Shown here in pieces: positions 16,852 to 26,677 of a stretch of DNA of 49,732 nt. The notes under the pieces were generated by a model. The model saw nothing but the letters and a program-made list of their open reading frames with translations, was not told the DNA's origin and did not search any database. The stretch comes from Nitrospinota bacterium (GTDB lineage: Bacteria > Nitrospirota > Nitrospiria > Nitrospirales > UBA8639), in assembly GCA_022572725.1 (NCBI GenBank), contig JACZVJ010000007.1, forward strand, positions 1-49,732. The letters are read 5' to 3'. Both the position numbers and the translations under genes were made by a program. The stretch's first letter is position 1. Each line of letters begins with the position of its first letter.

Positions 16852-17970
16852 TTATTCAAACATATTTTTCACTTTGTCGAACAAGCCCTCCCCGCTGCCT
16901 TCACTTGGAACACCACTTTCTTTTGCAAAAGCGGTCAGCAGCTCTCTTTGTCGACTCGTGAGCTCCGTGGGGATGTTAATCTTGATGCGAACCAGTTGAT
17001 CCCCTGTGTGGTGGCCTTTGATTGCCAGTGCCCCCAGGCCTTTTAACCGAAGAACCCGGTCGGGTTGGGTGCCCTCAGGAATCTTCACGGTGGTGGTCCC
17101 TTTTAGAGTCGGCAACTCAACTTTTCCTCCAAGTGTGGCGGTGACGAACTGGACCGGGAGATCCATCAGGATGTCATTACCTTTTCTGGTAAAGATGGGG
17201 TGGGGTCTGACGCTAATGGCGACAAAAAGATCTCCAGGAGGTCCCCCGTTTACCCCGTGCTCTCCCTCATGGGCTAGGCGCAAACGCATACCGGTTTCGA
17301 TGCCGGCGGGAATTGTCACAGAGAGAGTCCGTTCCTTGTACAGGCGCTTCTGTCCACGACAGGTGGTGCAAAGCTCTGAAATAATTTGCCCTGCCCCCTG
17401 GCACTGCATACAGGCCCGCTTGATCGTAAAAAATCCCTGTTGCAATCGAATTTGCCCTGTTCCTCGGCAACTGGAACAGGTCTTAACCGCGTTGGAGGAC
17501 CGGGCACCTGTGCCATGGCAGCTACCACACACTTCCCAACGGGGAATTTTTAATTTGGCCTCTTTCCCGGAGATAGCTTCTTCAAAGGACAATTCCAGAT
17601 TGTATTGGAGGTCTGACCCCTCTTCAGCTCTTGTCCTTCCACGTCCACCTCCAAAAAAATCCTCAAAGATGTCCCCAAAAACGTCCCCAAATCCCCCACC
17701 AAAGCCCTCAGGGCCACTGAACCCCTGAGGTCCCCCGGCATGGCCAAACATGTCGTATTTTTTCCGGTGATCACCATTGCTCAGAACCTCGTAAGCTTCA
17801 TTGGCCTCTTTGAATTTTTCTTCAGATTTTTTCTTTTGCTGGGGATCACTTTGAAGATCAGGATGGTGCTGTCGGGCCAGCTTTCTGAAGGCTTTTTTGA
17901 TTTCGTCGTCGGAGGCGTTACGGTCAACGCCAAGGATTTCGTAATAGTCTCGTTTGGCCACTGTAGCCAT
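16852..17970 (-). CDS. dnaJ: Chaperone protein DnaJ
   Basis: Type I Hsp40, cochaperone that delivers clients to DnaK and stimulates its ATPase. J domain RDYYEILGVDR ... HHPD; a Gly/Phe-rich linker (GGPQGFSGPEGFGGGFGDVFG); four zinc-binding repeats CGSCHGTG, CSSCRGTG, CMQCQGAG, CTTCRGQK (the last lacks the final Gly); then the substrate-binding beta domains and dimerisation end. The start at 17970 (MATVAKRDYYEIL) is preferred because eight extra upstream residues are not typical; a GTG three codons further in is also possible. It is the third gene of grpE-dnaK-dnaJ. Confidence 0.96.
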   Translation of the reverse strand: MATVAKRDYYEILGVDRNASDDEIKKAFRKLARQHHPDLQSDPQQKKKSEEKFKEANEAYEVLSNGDHRKKYDMFGHAGGPQGFSGPEGFGGGFGDVFGDIFEDFFGGGRGRTRAEEGSDLQYNLELSFEEAISGKEAKLKIPRWEVCGSCHGTGARSSNAVKTCSSCRGTGQIRLQQGFFTIKRACMQCQGAGQIISELCTTCRGQKRLYKERTLSVTIPAGIETGMRLRLAHEGEHGVNGGPPGDLFVAISVRPHPIFTRKGNDILMDLPVQFVTATLGGKVELPTLKGTTTVKIPEGTQPDRVLRLKGLGALAIKGHHTGDQLVRIKINIPTELTSRQRELLTAFAKESGVPSEGSGEGLFDKVKNMFE

Positions 17971-18019
17971 CTTTAGATACGGGTTACTGGTCAAGCCAAA
18001 TCAAACCAACCTGAAAACG

Positions 18020-18035
18020 GTCAAGTAGCCTTGAC
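18020..18035 (-). promoter_or_regulatory. Hairpin between dnaK and dnaJ
   Basis: GTCAAG (18020-18025) and CTTGAC (18030-18035) form a 6-bp stem with a 4-base loop. On the minus strand it is followed by CGTTTTC. It may act as a partial terminator or mRNA-processing site that lowers dnaJ expression relative to dnaK. Confidence 0.3.
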
Positions 18036-18050
18036 TGGTGCCCCCTGGGG

Positions 18051-19985
18051 TTATTTTTTATCCTTATCCACTTCCTCGAACTCGGCATCCACAACTTTTT
18101 CCTCTTCTGTTCCGGAGGGGCTAGCTCCACCGTCAGTAGAACTACCCGCTTCTGTGGCTGCTCCGGTCGCAGCTTCCGCCGAGGCATTTTTGTACATTTC
18201 TTCAGCCAACTTATGGGAAGCCGTGGTCAAGGTCTGCATAGCCGACTTCATGGCTTCTGGATCATCGCCTTCCATGGCTTTTCGCATGGTGGCAATAGCC
18301 TCGGTGATCTTTGTTTTATCCTCCTCGGGAATCTTATCGCCGTTCTCCTTGAGATTCTTTTCGGTGCCATAGATGAGGTTGTCGGCCTGGTTCCGGACCT
18401 CCACAACCTCCCTACGCTTCTTATCCTCTTCGGAATGTGCTTGCGCCTCCTTAACCAGACTCTCGACTTCATCCTTGTTCAGTCCGCTTGACGCGGTGAT
18501 TTTTATGGACTGCTCTTTTTGGGTAGCCATGTCTTTGGCCGAGACATGGACAATCCCGTTGGCATCAATGTCAAAACTGACCTCAATCTGTGGCATCCCC
18601 CTGGGTGCAGGTGGCAGCCCGATGAGGTCGAATTGGCCAAGCAGTTTGTTGTCATTGACCATTTCGCGTTCACCTTGAAGCACGCGAATGGTGACGGCTG
18701 TTTGATTGTCGGCCGCAGTTGAGAAAATCTGACTTTTTTTCGTGGGGATAGTGGTATTCCGATCAATGAGCCGGGAAAACACTCCCCCGAGGGTTTCAAT
18801 GCCCAGCGACAAAGGGGTCACATCCAAAAGAAGGACGTCCTTCACGTCGCCTTTGAGAACACCGCCTTGAATGGCAGCCCCGATGGCCACCACTTCGTCG
18901 GGATTGACTCCCCGGTGGGGCTCCTTCCCAAAAAAATCTTTGACCCGTTGAATGACCTTGGGCATTCTGGTCATACCGCCGACCAGAACGATTTCGTTCA
19001 CCTCACTGGCGGAAACACCTGCATCGGCCAGAGCTTTTTTGCAGGGCTCCATCGTTCGTTCAACCAGGTCGTCGATCAACTGTTCCAATTTGGATCGGCT
19101 CAGTTTGATGACCATGTGCTTCGGGCCACTGGCATCCGCCGTAATGAAGGGGAGATTAATTTCAGTTTCTTGGGAGGAGGACAGTTCGATTTTCGCTCGT
19201 TCGGCGGCTTCCTTAAGCCGTTGCAAGGCCATGCGGTCTTTCTTGAGGTCGATGCCTTGATCTTTTTTGAATTCGTCGACCAGCCAGTCCATGACTCGAA
19301 GGTCAAAGTCATCACCACCTAGGAAGGTGTTTCCATTTGTGGCCTTTACCTCAAAGACCCCTTCGCCGATTTCAAGAATGGAAATGTCGAAGGTTCCACC
19401 ACCTAAATCATAGACGGCGATTCGCTCCTCCTTCTTCTTCTCAAGTCCATACGCGAGGGAGGCGGCTGTGGGTTCGTTAATGATCCGGAGAACGTTCAAC
19501 CCGGCAATTTGCCCAGCGTCCTTTGTGGCTTGCCGTTGGCTGTCGTCGAAATAGGCCGGAACGGTAATCACCGCATCCGTGACCTTTTCTCCCAAGTAAT
19601 CTTCTGCCGTCTGCCTGATTTTTTGGAGGATCATGGCCGAGACTTCAGGCGGGCTATATCCTTTCCCCCGAATCTCAACATGCGCATCACCATTTGCCGC
19701 CTCTAGGATTTTGTAAGGCAAGTGTGTGATCGCATCTTTCACCTCTTGGGCTGAAAATCTCCGGCCCATAAGCCGCTTAACGGAGTAAATCGTGTTGACG
19801 GGGTTGGTGATGGCCTGCCGTTTTGCAATCTGGCCAACAAGGCGCTCATCCTTATCGGTCAGGGCCACAACGGAAGGGGTGGTACGCCCTCCCTCTGAAT
19901 TGGCAATGACTTCGGGGTCCCCCCCACTCATAATGGCTACGCAAGAATTGGTCGTTCCAAGATCAATACCTATGATTTTACTCAT
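18051..19985 (-). CDS. dnaK: Chaperone protein DnaK (Hsp70)
   Basis: Full-length Hsp70 (644 aa). The ATPase domain starts [18 protein letters not shown] and has [43 protein letters not shown] and [10 protein letters not shown]. The hydrophobic linker is [16 protein letters not shown]. The substrate-binding domain and lid end in an acidic tail [18 protein letters not shown], the normal DnaK C-terminus. Start and grpE stop overlap in ATGA, so the two are translationally coupled. No CIRCE element (TTAGCACTC-N9-GAGTGCTAA) or hrcA gene was found in the surrounding run. Confidence 0.98.
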   Translation of the reverse strand: MSKIIGIDLGTTNSCVAIMSGGDPEVIANSEGGRTTPSVVALTDKDERLVGQIAKRQAITNPVNTIYSVKRLMGRRFSAQEVKDAITHLPYKILEAANGDAHVEIRGKGYSPPEVSAMILQKIRQTAEDYLGEKVTDAVITVPAYFDDSQRQATKDAGQIAGLNVLRIINEPTAASLAYGLEKKKEERIAVYDLGGGTFDISILEIGEGVFEVKATNGNTFLGGDDFDLRVMDWLVDEFKKDQGIDLKKDRMALQRLKEAAERAKIELSSSQETEINLPFITADASGPKHMVIKLSRSKLEQLIDDLVERTMEPCKKALADAGVSASEVNEIVLVGGMTRMPKVIQRVKDFFGKEPHRGVNPDEVVAIGAAIQGGVLKGDVKDVLLLDVTPLSLGIETLGGVFSRLIDRNTTIPTKKSQIFSTAADNQTAVTIRVLQGEREMVNDNKLLGQFDLIGLPPAPRGMPQIEVSFDIDANGIVHVSAKDMATQKEQSIKITASSGLNKDEVESLVKEAQAHSEEDKKRREVVEVRNQADNLIYGTEKNLKENGDKIPEEDKTKITEAIATMRKAMEGDDPEAMKSAMQTLTTASHKLAEEMYKNASAEAATGAATEAGSSTDGGASPSGTEEEKVVDAEFEEVDKDKK

Positions 19986-20647
19986 GAGTTTTCTCCTCCC
20001 TCCTCACGGGTGTCTTCGCCATCGCAGGCCGCCTTGCTCTCAGACTCCGGCTTTGCAACAAGGACCATCGCCGGTCGCAAGATTCGGTCGTGGAGAAAAT
20101 ACCCTTTCTGAAGCTCGTCAACAACAGAATTGGGCGGGACAGTCCCTGACTCCACTTGGCCAATGGCTTGGTGCTTTGATGGGTCGAAGGGCTCACCCAC
20201 GCTTGAGATTTTGTTCACGCCCATTTTAGTCAGGGTGTCAAGGAGCTGCTTAAGAGTCAGCTCAACCCCCTGAAGGAGACCATCGCTGCCTGATGGTTCC
20301 TGACCGCATTGAATAGCTCGTTCAAGACTATCAAGCGTCGGTAGTAGGTCCTGTGCTAGCTTCTGGGTAGCAAAACGCACCGTATCATTTTGGTCCCTCT
20401 GTGCTCGACGCTTGTAGTTCTCAAATTCGGCTGCTACCCGCAAATATTTATCATTCACTTTCTGAACTTCGTCGGTTTTGCTCTCTAGTTCACCTCGTAA
20501 CCGTTCAACCTCATCGACGGGTTGAGAAGGTTCCTCGGGATGGTCTACGGGATCCTCCCTATCAGGTTCAGGAGTTTTGTCATCCTGAGTGCCCGAAATG
20601 GGCTCAGATGCTATCGCTTTGTTTGCTTGCTTGTCGTTTTTGCCCAT
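19982..20647 (-). CDS. grpE: Nucleotide exchange factor GrpE
   Basis: DnaK nucleotide-exchange factor (221 aa). An acidic, Pro/Glu-rich disordered N-terminus (about residues 1-45) is followed by a long helical coiled coil ([19 protein letters not shown] ... [16 protein letters not shown]). The C-terminal beta domain contains [18 protein letters not shown] and [23 protein letters not shown], the family signature. It is first of the grpE-dnaK-dnaJ block and lies 132 bases after coaX. In that gap TTGACT and TATCTG, 17 bases apart, could be a promoter, and GACTATCTGG occurs twice in tandem. Confidence 0.96.
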   Translation of the reverse strand: MGKNDKQANKAIASEPISGTQDDKTPEPDREDPVDHPEEPSQPVDEVERLRGELESKTDEVQKVNDKYLRVAAEFENYKRRAQRDQNDTVRFATQKLAQDLLPTLDSLERAIQCGQEPSGSDGLLQGVELTLKQLLDTLTKMGVNKISSVGEPFDPSKHQAIGQVESGTVPPNSVVDELQKGYFLHDRILRPAMVLVAKPESESKAACDGEDTREEGGENS

Positions 20648-20779
20648 ACGGATCCCGGGTTTACCCTAACCAGATAGTCCCAGATAGTCATGGAGAGGAG
20701 TGAAGTCAACCCAGACTTCAAAATTTGTGGTAAAAAATGGCTGGCGGCCTGAGTGGGTGAGGATCCTTCAGGAAGGCAA

Positions 20780-21550
20780 CTAGGAACCCTTGACTCGACG
20801 GTACAACAACTCCAAGCCTTCAAGGGTTAAAAATGGTCTAACTTCTTGGATTGTTCGAGAAATGGGAGCAATGACAGAGGCCAAGCCCCCGGTAGCAATG
20901 ACGGTAGCAGGTTGTGCAATTTCTCGTTGGATCCGGGTCACCAGTTCGTCAACCAGACCGGTAAACCCAAAAATTAAACCGGATTGGATACTGCTGACAG
21001 TATCCGTGCCGATTACCCCTTTGGGCCGGACTAATTCCACATTGGGAAGCTTAGCGGTCTGGAAATGGAGAGTATTTGCGGAACTTTTGAGCCCTGGAGC
21101 AATCGCACCCCCTAAATATTCACCTTGTCGAGTCACGGTACAAAAAGTAGTTGCAGTACCAAAATCCACGATGATCAAGGAGGTTTTATACCGATGATAC
21201 GCGGCAGCGGCGTTAACCAAACGGTCGGTCCCGATTTCTTGGGGGTTATCATAGCGCAAGGTGAGGCCCAAGGGAAATTCTGAAGTGACGAGAAGTGGAC
21301 AGTGGTGGAAGAAGGTTTCAGCAACTTGTTCTAAAATTGGGGTGGCGGGTGGCACAACACTCGAGATGATGCTCCCTTCAATGTCCTCTGGATGAATGCC
21401 GGTGCTTCCCAAAAGGGAGACAAATAAAATGCCATACTCATCAGAAGTCTTTGTGGTCTCGGTAGCCAAGCGCCAAGACCCCCGGAGTGTCTGGTGGTCA
21501 AAAACCCCCCAAGCTATGTGAGAATTCCCGATATCAATCGTAAGAAGCAT
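20780..21550 (-). CDS. coaX: Type III pantothenate kinase
   Basis: First enzyme of coenzyme A synthesis, phosphorylating pantothenate. The ASKHA fold is shown by LLTIDIGNSHIAWGVF (phosphate loop), VDFGTATTFC with the catalytic Asp, GGAIAPGLKSSANTL, GTDTVSSIQSGLIFGF and the adenosine motif VIATGGLASVIAP. Length 256 aa is typical; this class is insensitive to CoA feedback and needs a monovalent cation. It follows birA (95-base gap), a common pairing since both belong to cofactor metabolism. Confidence 0.95.
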   Translation of the reverse strand: MLLTIDIGNSHIAWGVFDHQTLRGSWRLATETTKTSDEYGILFVSLLGSTGIHPEDIEGSIISSVVPPATPILEQVAETFFHHCPLLVTSEFPLGLTLRYDNPQEIGTDRLVNAAAAYHRYKTSLIIVDFGTATTFCTVTRQGEYLGGAIAPGLKSSANTLHFQTAKLPNVELVRPKGVIGTDTVSSIQSGLIFGFTGLVDELVTRIQREIAQPATVIATGGLASVIAPISRTIQEVRPFLTLEGLELLYRRVKGS

Positions 21551-21645
21551 CGTGTCACCTGTTGGATGGGTAGTCCGGCTTCACGCGGGAGAATTATAAA
21601 GCCATCTTCTAGGTCGGTCTAGGGTTGGTCTAGTGAAAAGATTAG

Positions 21646-22485
21646 TTATCGAACATGAACCACCTCACCGGATCGAATCTCCATGACCTCTTTGCTTGAT
21701 TTTTGGGCATGAGGGAATTCAATGGACGGAGCCAGTCGCAATGCCCCATCACGCCCAATATCCAAAGCGAGCCCCTTGATGTCTTCCCCATTCACCAGAC
21801 GGATGCAAATCTGTCGGCCAATTGTTGAACAAGAAGCGAGATAGGGGCCCCTCACTTCTTGTAAGCTCTGTGACCGCAGACGTTCATAGTGAACCTCAAG
21901 GTTTGAGAGAATTCTCGCAGCCAAATGGTTACGGTCATAGAGTCTTCCAGTTTCAGCGGCGAGAGTAGTGGAAGATAGGTGAAGATCCTCGGGAAATTCT
22001 TCTATTCTGGAATTCACGTTGATCCCGAATCCTACTACGATAGCCCGTCGCCGAGTTCCCTGGGGAGTGCTTTCGCAAAGCACGCCACCTAGCTTTCGAT
22101 CCCCAACGAGGATATCATTGGGCCACTTAAGCGAGGGGCGAAGATTGGCGAGCTCCTCAATGGCTTGGGTAATGGCCAGACCGGTGATAAGGGGAATCCA
22201 GGATAGGCGGTCTTTAGGATAGACCTCTTTCAGAATGACTGAACAATAAAGGTTTTTCTTGGGGGGTGAGAACCAGGAACGCCCCCACCGTCCACGGCCT
22301 GCCGTTTGCTGCTCGGCCAGAACTATTGTGCCATGGTTCGCGCCCGAGTCAACCAGAGCGAGGGCCATGGTATTGGTCGAGAGCACCTCGTCGTGGATAT
22401 GCATGTCCCTTCCCAAAGAACAAAGCCCAAGAGCAGATTGAATCGCTGAAACTGAAAGGGGAGACGGATCAGCGCAGAACTTCAT
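21646..22485 (-). CDS. birA: Biotin--[acetyl-CoA-carboxylase] ligase
   Basis: Monofunctional (class I) biotin protein ligase that activates biotin as biotinyl-AMP and attaches it to the carboxyl carrier protein. HDEVLSTNTMAL, the biotinyl-AMP loop AGRGRWGRSWFSPP, LSWIPLITGLAITQAIE, LKWPNDILVGDRKLGGVL and VVGFGINVN are present. The C-terminal SH3-like domain contains VNGEDIKGLALDIGRDGAL. There is no N-terminal winged helix, so it should not repress biotin genes. The ATG overlaps the nadC stop (TAATG), showing translational coupling. The first 27 residues are less conserved, and an internal ATG (MHIHDEV) is an alternative start. Confidence 0.94.
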   Translation of the reverse strand: MKFCADPSPLSVSAIQSALGLCSLGRDMHIHDEVLSTNTMALALVDSGANHGTIVLAEQQTAGRGRWGRSWFSPPKKNLYCSVILKEVYPKDRLSWIPLITGLAITQAIEELANLRPSLKWPNDILVGDRKLGGVLCESTPQGTRRRAIVVGFGINVNSRIEEFPEDLHLSSTTLAAETGRLYDRNHLAARILSNLEVHYERLRSQSLQEVRGPYLASCSTIGRQICIRLVNGEDIKGLALDIGRDGALRLAPSIEFPHAQKSSKEVMEIRSGEVVHVR

Positions 22486-23384
22486 TAGGCGGCTCGTGGC
22501 GGGGTTTTCTGTTTTGGGTTGGGAGGAATGAAAAATTCCATGTTGATGTCCACAGCCGGTGCGGAATGAGTCAAAGCCCCGATGGAGATAAAATCGGCAC
22601 CGGCGCTGGCCATCTCTCGGACATTTTCCAGAGTGACCCCTCCAGAAACCTCAAGAACTGCGTGACCTTTAACCATAGCGGCGGCTTGACGGACAAGGAG
22701 TGGGCCCATGTTGTCTAGTAAAATCACATCAGCTTTTCCTTCCAAGGCCTGGCGGACCTGATCGAGGGACCGAATCTCTACGCAGACCCGCAGGCCGTGA
22801 GGGCCCTGCTCTCTCGCCGTTCGACAGGCTTGTGTAAGGGTTATCCCACGAGATTGAAGGAGGTCGAGGTGGTTGTCTTTGATTAAAATTCCATCACCCA
22901 AGGAGGAGCGATGGTTCAATCCCCCTCCAAGTCGAACAGCCCATTTCTCGAGCATTCGGAGACCAGGGGTAGTCTTCCGGGTATCGAGGATTTTAGTGGT
23001 GTATCCTCCCACAGCTTGGCAAAAGCGGGTGGTCAAGGTGGCGATACCCGAGAGATGCTGGAGAAAATTTAGAGCAACCCGTTCGCCCATGAGGAGGGAC
23101 CGGGCGCTGCCCTTCAGGATGAGCAGCACACTACCAGTCTGGACAACATCGCTGTCGGTGTAGCGGGGGTTGAAAGAGATGGAGGAGTCAATTTCAGTAA
23201 AAACACACCGAGCCACCTCCATTCCTGCAACCGTAAGGTCCTCTTGAGCCAGGATTCTGGCATGGGCGGGAAAGTCTTGAGGGAAAAGAGCTGCGGTCGT
23301 CACATCGCCGGCATAGAGGTCCTCGCGTAGAGCAGCTTTGACGGCAGACCGAAGGTGGGAATAGGGTACCGGAATGGCTGACAT
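22485..23384 (-). CDS. nadC: Nicotinate-nucleotide pyrophosphorylase (carboxylating)
   Basis: Quinolinate phosphoribosyltransferase of de novo NAD synthesis (299 aa): quinolinate + PRPP to NaMN + CO2. Diagnostic stretches are ALREDLYAGDVTTAALFP, NFLQHLSGIATLT, ILDTRKTTPGLRMLEKWAVRLGG (given in part), NHRSSLGDGILIKDNHL, VCVEIRSLDQVRQAL, DVILLDNMG and EVSGGVTLENV. All key Arg/Lys/Asp residues of the family appear to be kept. It lies 9 bases after valS and overlaps birA, so the three are probably one transcript. Confidence 0.96.
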   Translation of the reverse strand: MSAIPVPYSHLRSAVKAALREDLYAGDVTTAALFPQDFPAHARILAQEDLTVAGMEVARCVFTEIDSSISFNPRYTDSDVVQTGSVLLILKGSARSLLMGERVALNFLQHLSGIATLTTRFCQAVGGYTTKILDTRKTTPGLRMLEKWAVRLGGGLNHRSSLGDGILIKDNHLDLLQSRGITLTQACRTAREQGPHGLRVCVEIRSLDQVRQALEGKADVILLDNMGPLLVRQAAAMVKGHAVLEVSGGVTLENVREMASAGADFISIGALTHSAPAVDINMEFFIPPNPKQKTPPRAA

Positions 23385-23393
23385 GGGGTAAAC

Positions 23394-26165
23394 TTAAACC
23401 ATCCCTTGAAGTTGATATTCGCTGCTGGACAATAGCGAAAGTTCTTGGGATAGAGAGCGGAGCCGGGTTTCTGATTCTTGAATGACGTCTGGGGAAGCTT
23501 TCGCGGTGAAGTCGGAGGATGAAAGACGACTCTCCAGGCGGGAGGCTTCCTTTTGTTTTGCCTGTATTTGTTTCTGAAGTCGACCTAGGGCTTTCTTAAG
23601 ATCCACCTCGCCCTCAACCTGGAGACCCACGGTGGTCTTCCCCACGACCAGACGAAGAATGTGGTTAACGGGCCACTCATCTTGGTCAGTGAGGGTGATA
23701 GTCCCTCTACTCAAATGCTCCAGGTGGTCGTGGAGCTTCCGAAGGGTTTCTCGTTCCATGGGCTCCGTGGTGCTCCCATATAGCGTTAGATTCTTTGAGG
23801 GTGGGTACTCCAGGAGAGAACGGCCGGTACGGGCTGTGGTCACGAATTGCTCCAATGTATTAAAGGCATCCTCGGCATCTTTTGCATGCCATTTTTCACA
23901 AGGAGTAGGGAAAGGTTGGATCACCAAGCTTTCCCCTTGGTGGGGAAGAGACTGCCAAATTTCCTCGGTCACAAATGGCATAAACGGATGTAAAAGACGC
24001 AGGAGAGTCTCAAAGGAAAGCAACATGATGTGCCGCGTGCCATGGCTTTTATCCCCATCCTCAGATTGCAAAACCGGTTTAATCAATTCCAAATACCAAT
24101 CGCAGTATGCATGCCAGGTAAAGTGGTACAACTGATTGGCAGCCTGATCAAACCGATACTCTTCCAGTGACTTATTCACCAGTCGGATGACTCGATTGAG
24201 TCGGCTTAAAATCCAGCGGTCTCCCAATGGACGATCCTTGATGGCGGTGTCTTCGGTTCGCCCATCCGCGTGCATCAAAATGAAACGAGCGGCATTCCAG
24301 ATCTTGTTCGTAAAATTACGGTAACCCTCGATCCGTTCCTCAGCTAATTTAATGTCTCGCCCAGGTGAGGCCATCGAAGCCAGGGTAAAGCGCAAGGCGT
24401 CAGTTCCGTATTGGGACATTTTTGTCAAGGGATCAATCACATTTCCCTTGGATTTACTCATCTTCTGGCCTTCGGCATCACGCACCATGGCGTGGATGTA
24501 AACATCTCGGAAGGGAACCTCGCCCGTAAATTTGAGGCCCATCATGATCATGCGGGCAACCCAGAAGAAGAGAATGTCCCCTCCCGTGACCAGGGTGGAA
24601 GTAGGGTAAAACGTTTTGAAATCCTGAGTTTGCTCGGGCCACCCCAGGGTTGAAAAAGGCCACAATGCAGAGGAAAACCAGGTGTCGAGCACGTCCGGAT
24701 CCTGAATGATGTCCCCACTGCTACACTTAGGACACTTTCCGGGTGAGGTTCGGGCAACGATGGGGTTAGCCTGATGGGAAATGAGTCCAATACGATCGGG
24801 TTTTACCGTGGGAAACACGTCTGGTTGGCAAGAACGGCAGTACCAGGCAGGAATACGATGACCCCACCATATTTGGCGAGAAATGCACCAGTCTTTGATC
24901 CCTCGCATCCAACCTAAATAATTATTAGCCCAACCTTCTGGAATGATTCGAATCCGTCCGGTTTCTACCGCCTCGATGGCAGGGTCGGCAAGCGGTTGAA
25001 TCTTGACGAACCACTGAGGGGACAAATAAGGCTCGACCACGGTTTTGCACCGATAGCATTTACCTAGGGCCATTTTGTGATCTTCGGTTTTCACCAAAAA
25101 ATTCCTGGCCTTTAGCTCCTCAACAACGATGGTCCTTGCTTTGGGAGCAGAAACCCCTGATAGATTGGCAAGGAGTGAATTTTCAACCTGGGACTTAAAT
25201 TTAAGAGCAAAGGGATCAAGGTGAGCCCGATGATCCAGGATTGGAATTCGAAGCAGGTGATGTCGTTCGCCTGCTTCAAAATCGTTAAAGTCATGGGCAG
25301 GGGTAATCTTAACGGCACCAGTTCCGAATTCACGATCGACGAGTATTGAATCACCCACAATTTGGATAGAACGAGTTGTAAGTGGAAGCTGAACTCGTTT
25401 TCCGATCAGGTGATTGTGGCGAGGGTCTTCCGGATGGACGGCTACCGCGGTGTCCCCAAGCATAGTTTCTGGACGGGTAGTTGCGACAATGAGAGAGGTG
25501 TGGGGATCATCAACCAAAGGATAGCGAACATGATACAGCTTTCCGTTAAATTGCTCATGTTCGACTTCGATGTCGGAGAGGGCAGTCAGGCATCGAGGGC
25601 ACCAGTTGATCAGTCGCTCACCTCGGTAAATCAGGCCTTCCTCATACAAACGGACGAACACCTCTTGCACGGCTGTGGACAAACCCTCGTCCATGGTGAA
25701 CCGGAGCCGGGTCCAGTCACAGGAGGCGCCCAATCGTTTGAGTTGTTCGATGATCGTGTTCCCCGATTGCTGCTTCCAGGCCCATACTCGATCGATAAAG
25801 GCCTCTCGGCCTAACTGCTCCCGTGAGGTCCCTTCATCTACCAGTTGTCGCTCGACCACGTTTTGGGTGGCAATTCCAGCATGATCGGTTCCCGGAATCC
25901 AGAGTGTGTTTTGGCCTTGCATACGCCGCCAGCGTATGAGGATGTCTTGCAGGGTGTTGTTAAGGGCATGACCGATGTGGAGGGAGCCGGTCACGTTGGG
26001 GGGCGGAATGACTATGGTATAGGTTTGCGCGGAGGGATCAACCTTGGCTCTGAAATAGCCCTGATCAATCCAGAACTGCCCCCACCGTGCTTCCACTTGA
26101 TGAGGCGCGTAGATTTTTTCCAGTTTGCGAGTGGGCATCCGTAGGAACTTGGCGAGTTGAACCAT
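23394..26165 (-). CDS. valS: Valine--tRNA ligase
   Basis: Class I synthetase (923 aa). PPPNVTGSLHIGHALN carries the HIGH motif; GQKMSKSKGNVIDPL carries KMSKS. The CP1 editing domain contains TTRPETMLGDTAVAVHPED; the zinc-like CPKCSSGD and CRSCQP pairs are present. The C-terminal anticodon domain is followed by the typical ValRS coiled-coil arm (LGRLQKQIQAKQKEASRLESRL). First gene of the valS-nadC-birA run and divergent from the small gene at 26309. The start is uncertain: ATG at 26165 or 26138, neither with a strong SD. Confidence 0.97.
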   Translation of the reverse strand: MVQLAKFLRMPTRKLEKIYAPHQVEARWGQFWIDQGYFRAKVDPSAQTYTIVIPPPNVTGSLHIGHALNNTLQDILIRWRRMQGQNTLWIPGTDHAGIATQNVVERQLVDEGTSREQLGREAFIDRVWAWKQQSGNTIIEQLKRLGASCDWTRLRFTMDEGLSTAVQEVFVRLYEEGLIYRGERLINWCPRCLTALSDIEVEHEQFNGKLYHVRYPLVDDPHTSLIVATTRPETMLGDTAVAVHPEDPRHNHLIGKRVQLPLTTRSIQIVGDSILVDREFGTGAVKITPAHDFNDFEAGERHHLLRIPILDHRAHLDPFALKFKSQVENSLLANLSGVSAPKARTIVVEELKARNFLVKTEDHKMALGKCYRCKTVVEPYLSPQWFVKIQPLADPAIEAVETGRIRIIPEGWANNYLGWMRGIKDWCISRQIWWGHRIPAWYCRSCQPDVFPTVKPDRIGLISHQANPIVARTSPGKCPKCSSGDIIQDPDVLDTWFSSALWPFSTLGWPEQTQDFKTFYPTSTLVTGGDILFFWVARMIMMGLKFTGEVPFRDVYIHAMVRDAEGQKMSKSKGNVIDPLTKMSQYGTDALRFTLASMASPGRDIKLAEERIEGYRNFTNKIWNAARFILMHADGRTEDTAIKDRPLGDRWILSRLNRVIRLVNKSLEEYRFDQAANQLYHFTWHAYCDWYLELIKPVLQSEDGDKSHGTRHIMLLSFETLLRLLHPFMPFVTEEIWQSLPHQGESLVIQPFPTPCEKWHAKDAEDAFNTLEQFVTTARTGRSLLEYPPSKNLTLYGSTTEPMERETLRKLHDHLEHLSRGTITLTDQDEWPVNHILRLVVGKTTVGLQVEGEVDLKKALGRLQKQIQAKQKEASRLESRLSSSDFTAKASPDVIQESETRLRSLSQELSLLSSSEYQLQGMV

Positions 26166-26308
26166 GGGATCTTAGCATGCACCTCACACCCTCGCAACCG
26201 CCAAAGCCCTTGTGTTTCAAGGAAAAAATGTGCTAGAAACGCTCATCTTGTTTGGCATGAACACAAACAATTTCCATTGGACAAAAGAGATCCAGTACAA
26301 GGAATGTG

Positions 26309-26419
26309 ATGCCCAAAGGACGAGAGAAAAATCGGGAACTTCGGCGGAAGCACCGGAAAAACCAGCGACGGATGAAAGCTCTAGAGGGTGCTCGACGGGC
26401 GGCGAAGACTAAAAAGTAA
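26309..26419 (+). CDS. 36-aa highly basic small protein
   Basis: The frame MPKGREKNRELRRKHRKN...AAKTKK consists almost entirely of Lys, Arg and small polar residues. AAGGA lies 5 bases before the ATG, and a classical terminator directly follows the stop. Both support a real, independently transcribed gene. The composition and length resemble tiny ribosome-associated proteins (compare bTHX or AURKAIP1/COX24-type peptides), but no family assignment is certain from sequence alone. It is divergent from valS. Confidence 0.68.
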   Translation: MPKGREKNRELRRKHRKNQRRMKALEGARRAAKTKK

Positions 26420-26422
26420 ACT

Positions 26423-26462
26423 AGCCTTCAACCATCCCCCCGAAGGCTGCTCCTCGGTTTTT
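26423..26462 (+). terminator. Rho-independent terminator after the 36-aa gene
   Basis: AGCCTTC (26423-26429) pairs with GAAGGCT (26442-26448), followed by GCTCCTCGG and a run of five T. It begins 3 bases after the small gene's stop codon. Confidence 0.65.
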
Positions 26463-26677
26463 AACACCCTATTCCATTTTTGCTTTCCATCCTGTCCAGT
26501 TTTTTGGCGGATATTGACCTTTCCCTGCGATTCCTTCCTCCCAATTTGTGATCCACCACCGTGGGCTCTAGGGGGCTCTCAGAATCCCAAGGGGTCATGG
26601 TTGTTGGCCGCTGAGTTCCCTCTCTAACATTCTTGTACGTGCAGCTTCTTGGGCATGGCAACTGTAATGACTCTTCG

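Noticed and set aside
20648-20780. CIRCE element or sigma32 promoter before grpE
   Set aside because: No TTAGCACTC dyad is present; the TTGAAG/CTCCAT pair has the wrong spacing.
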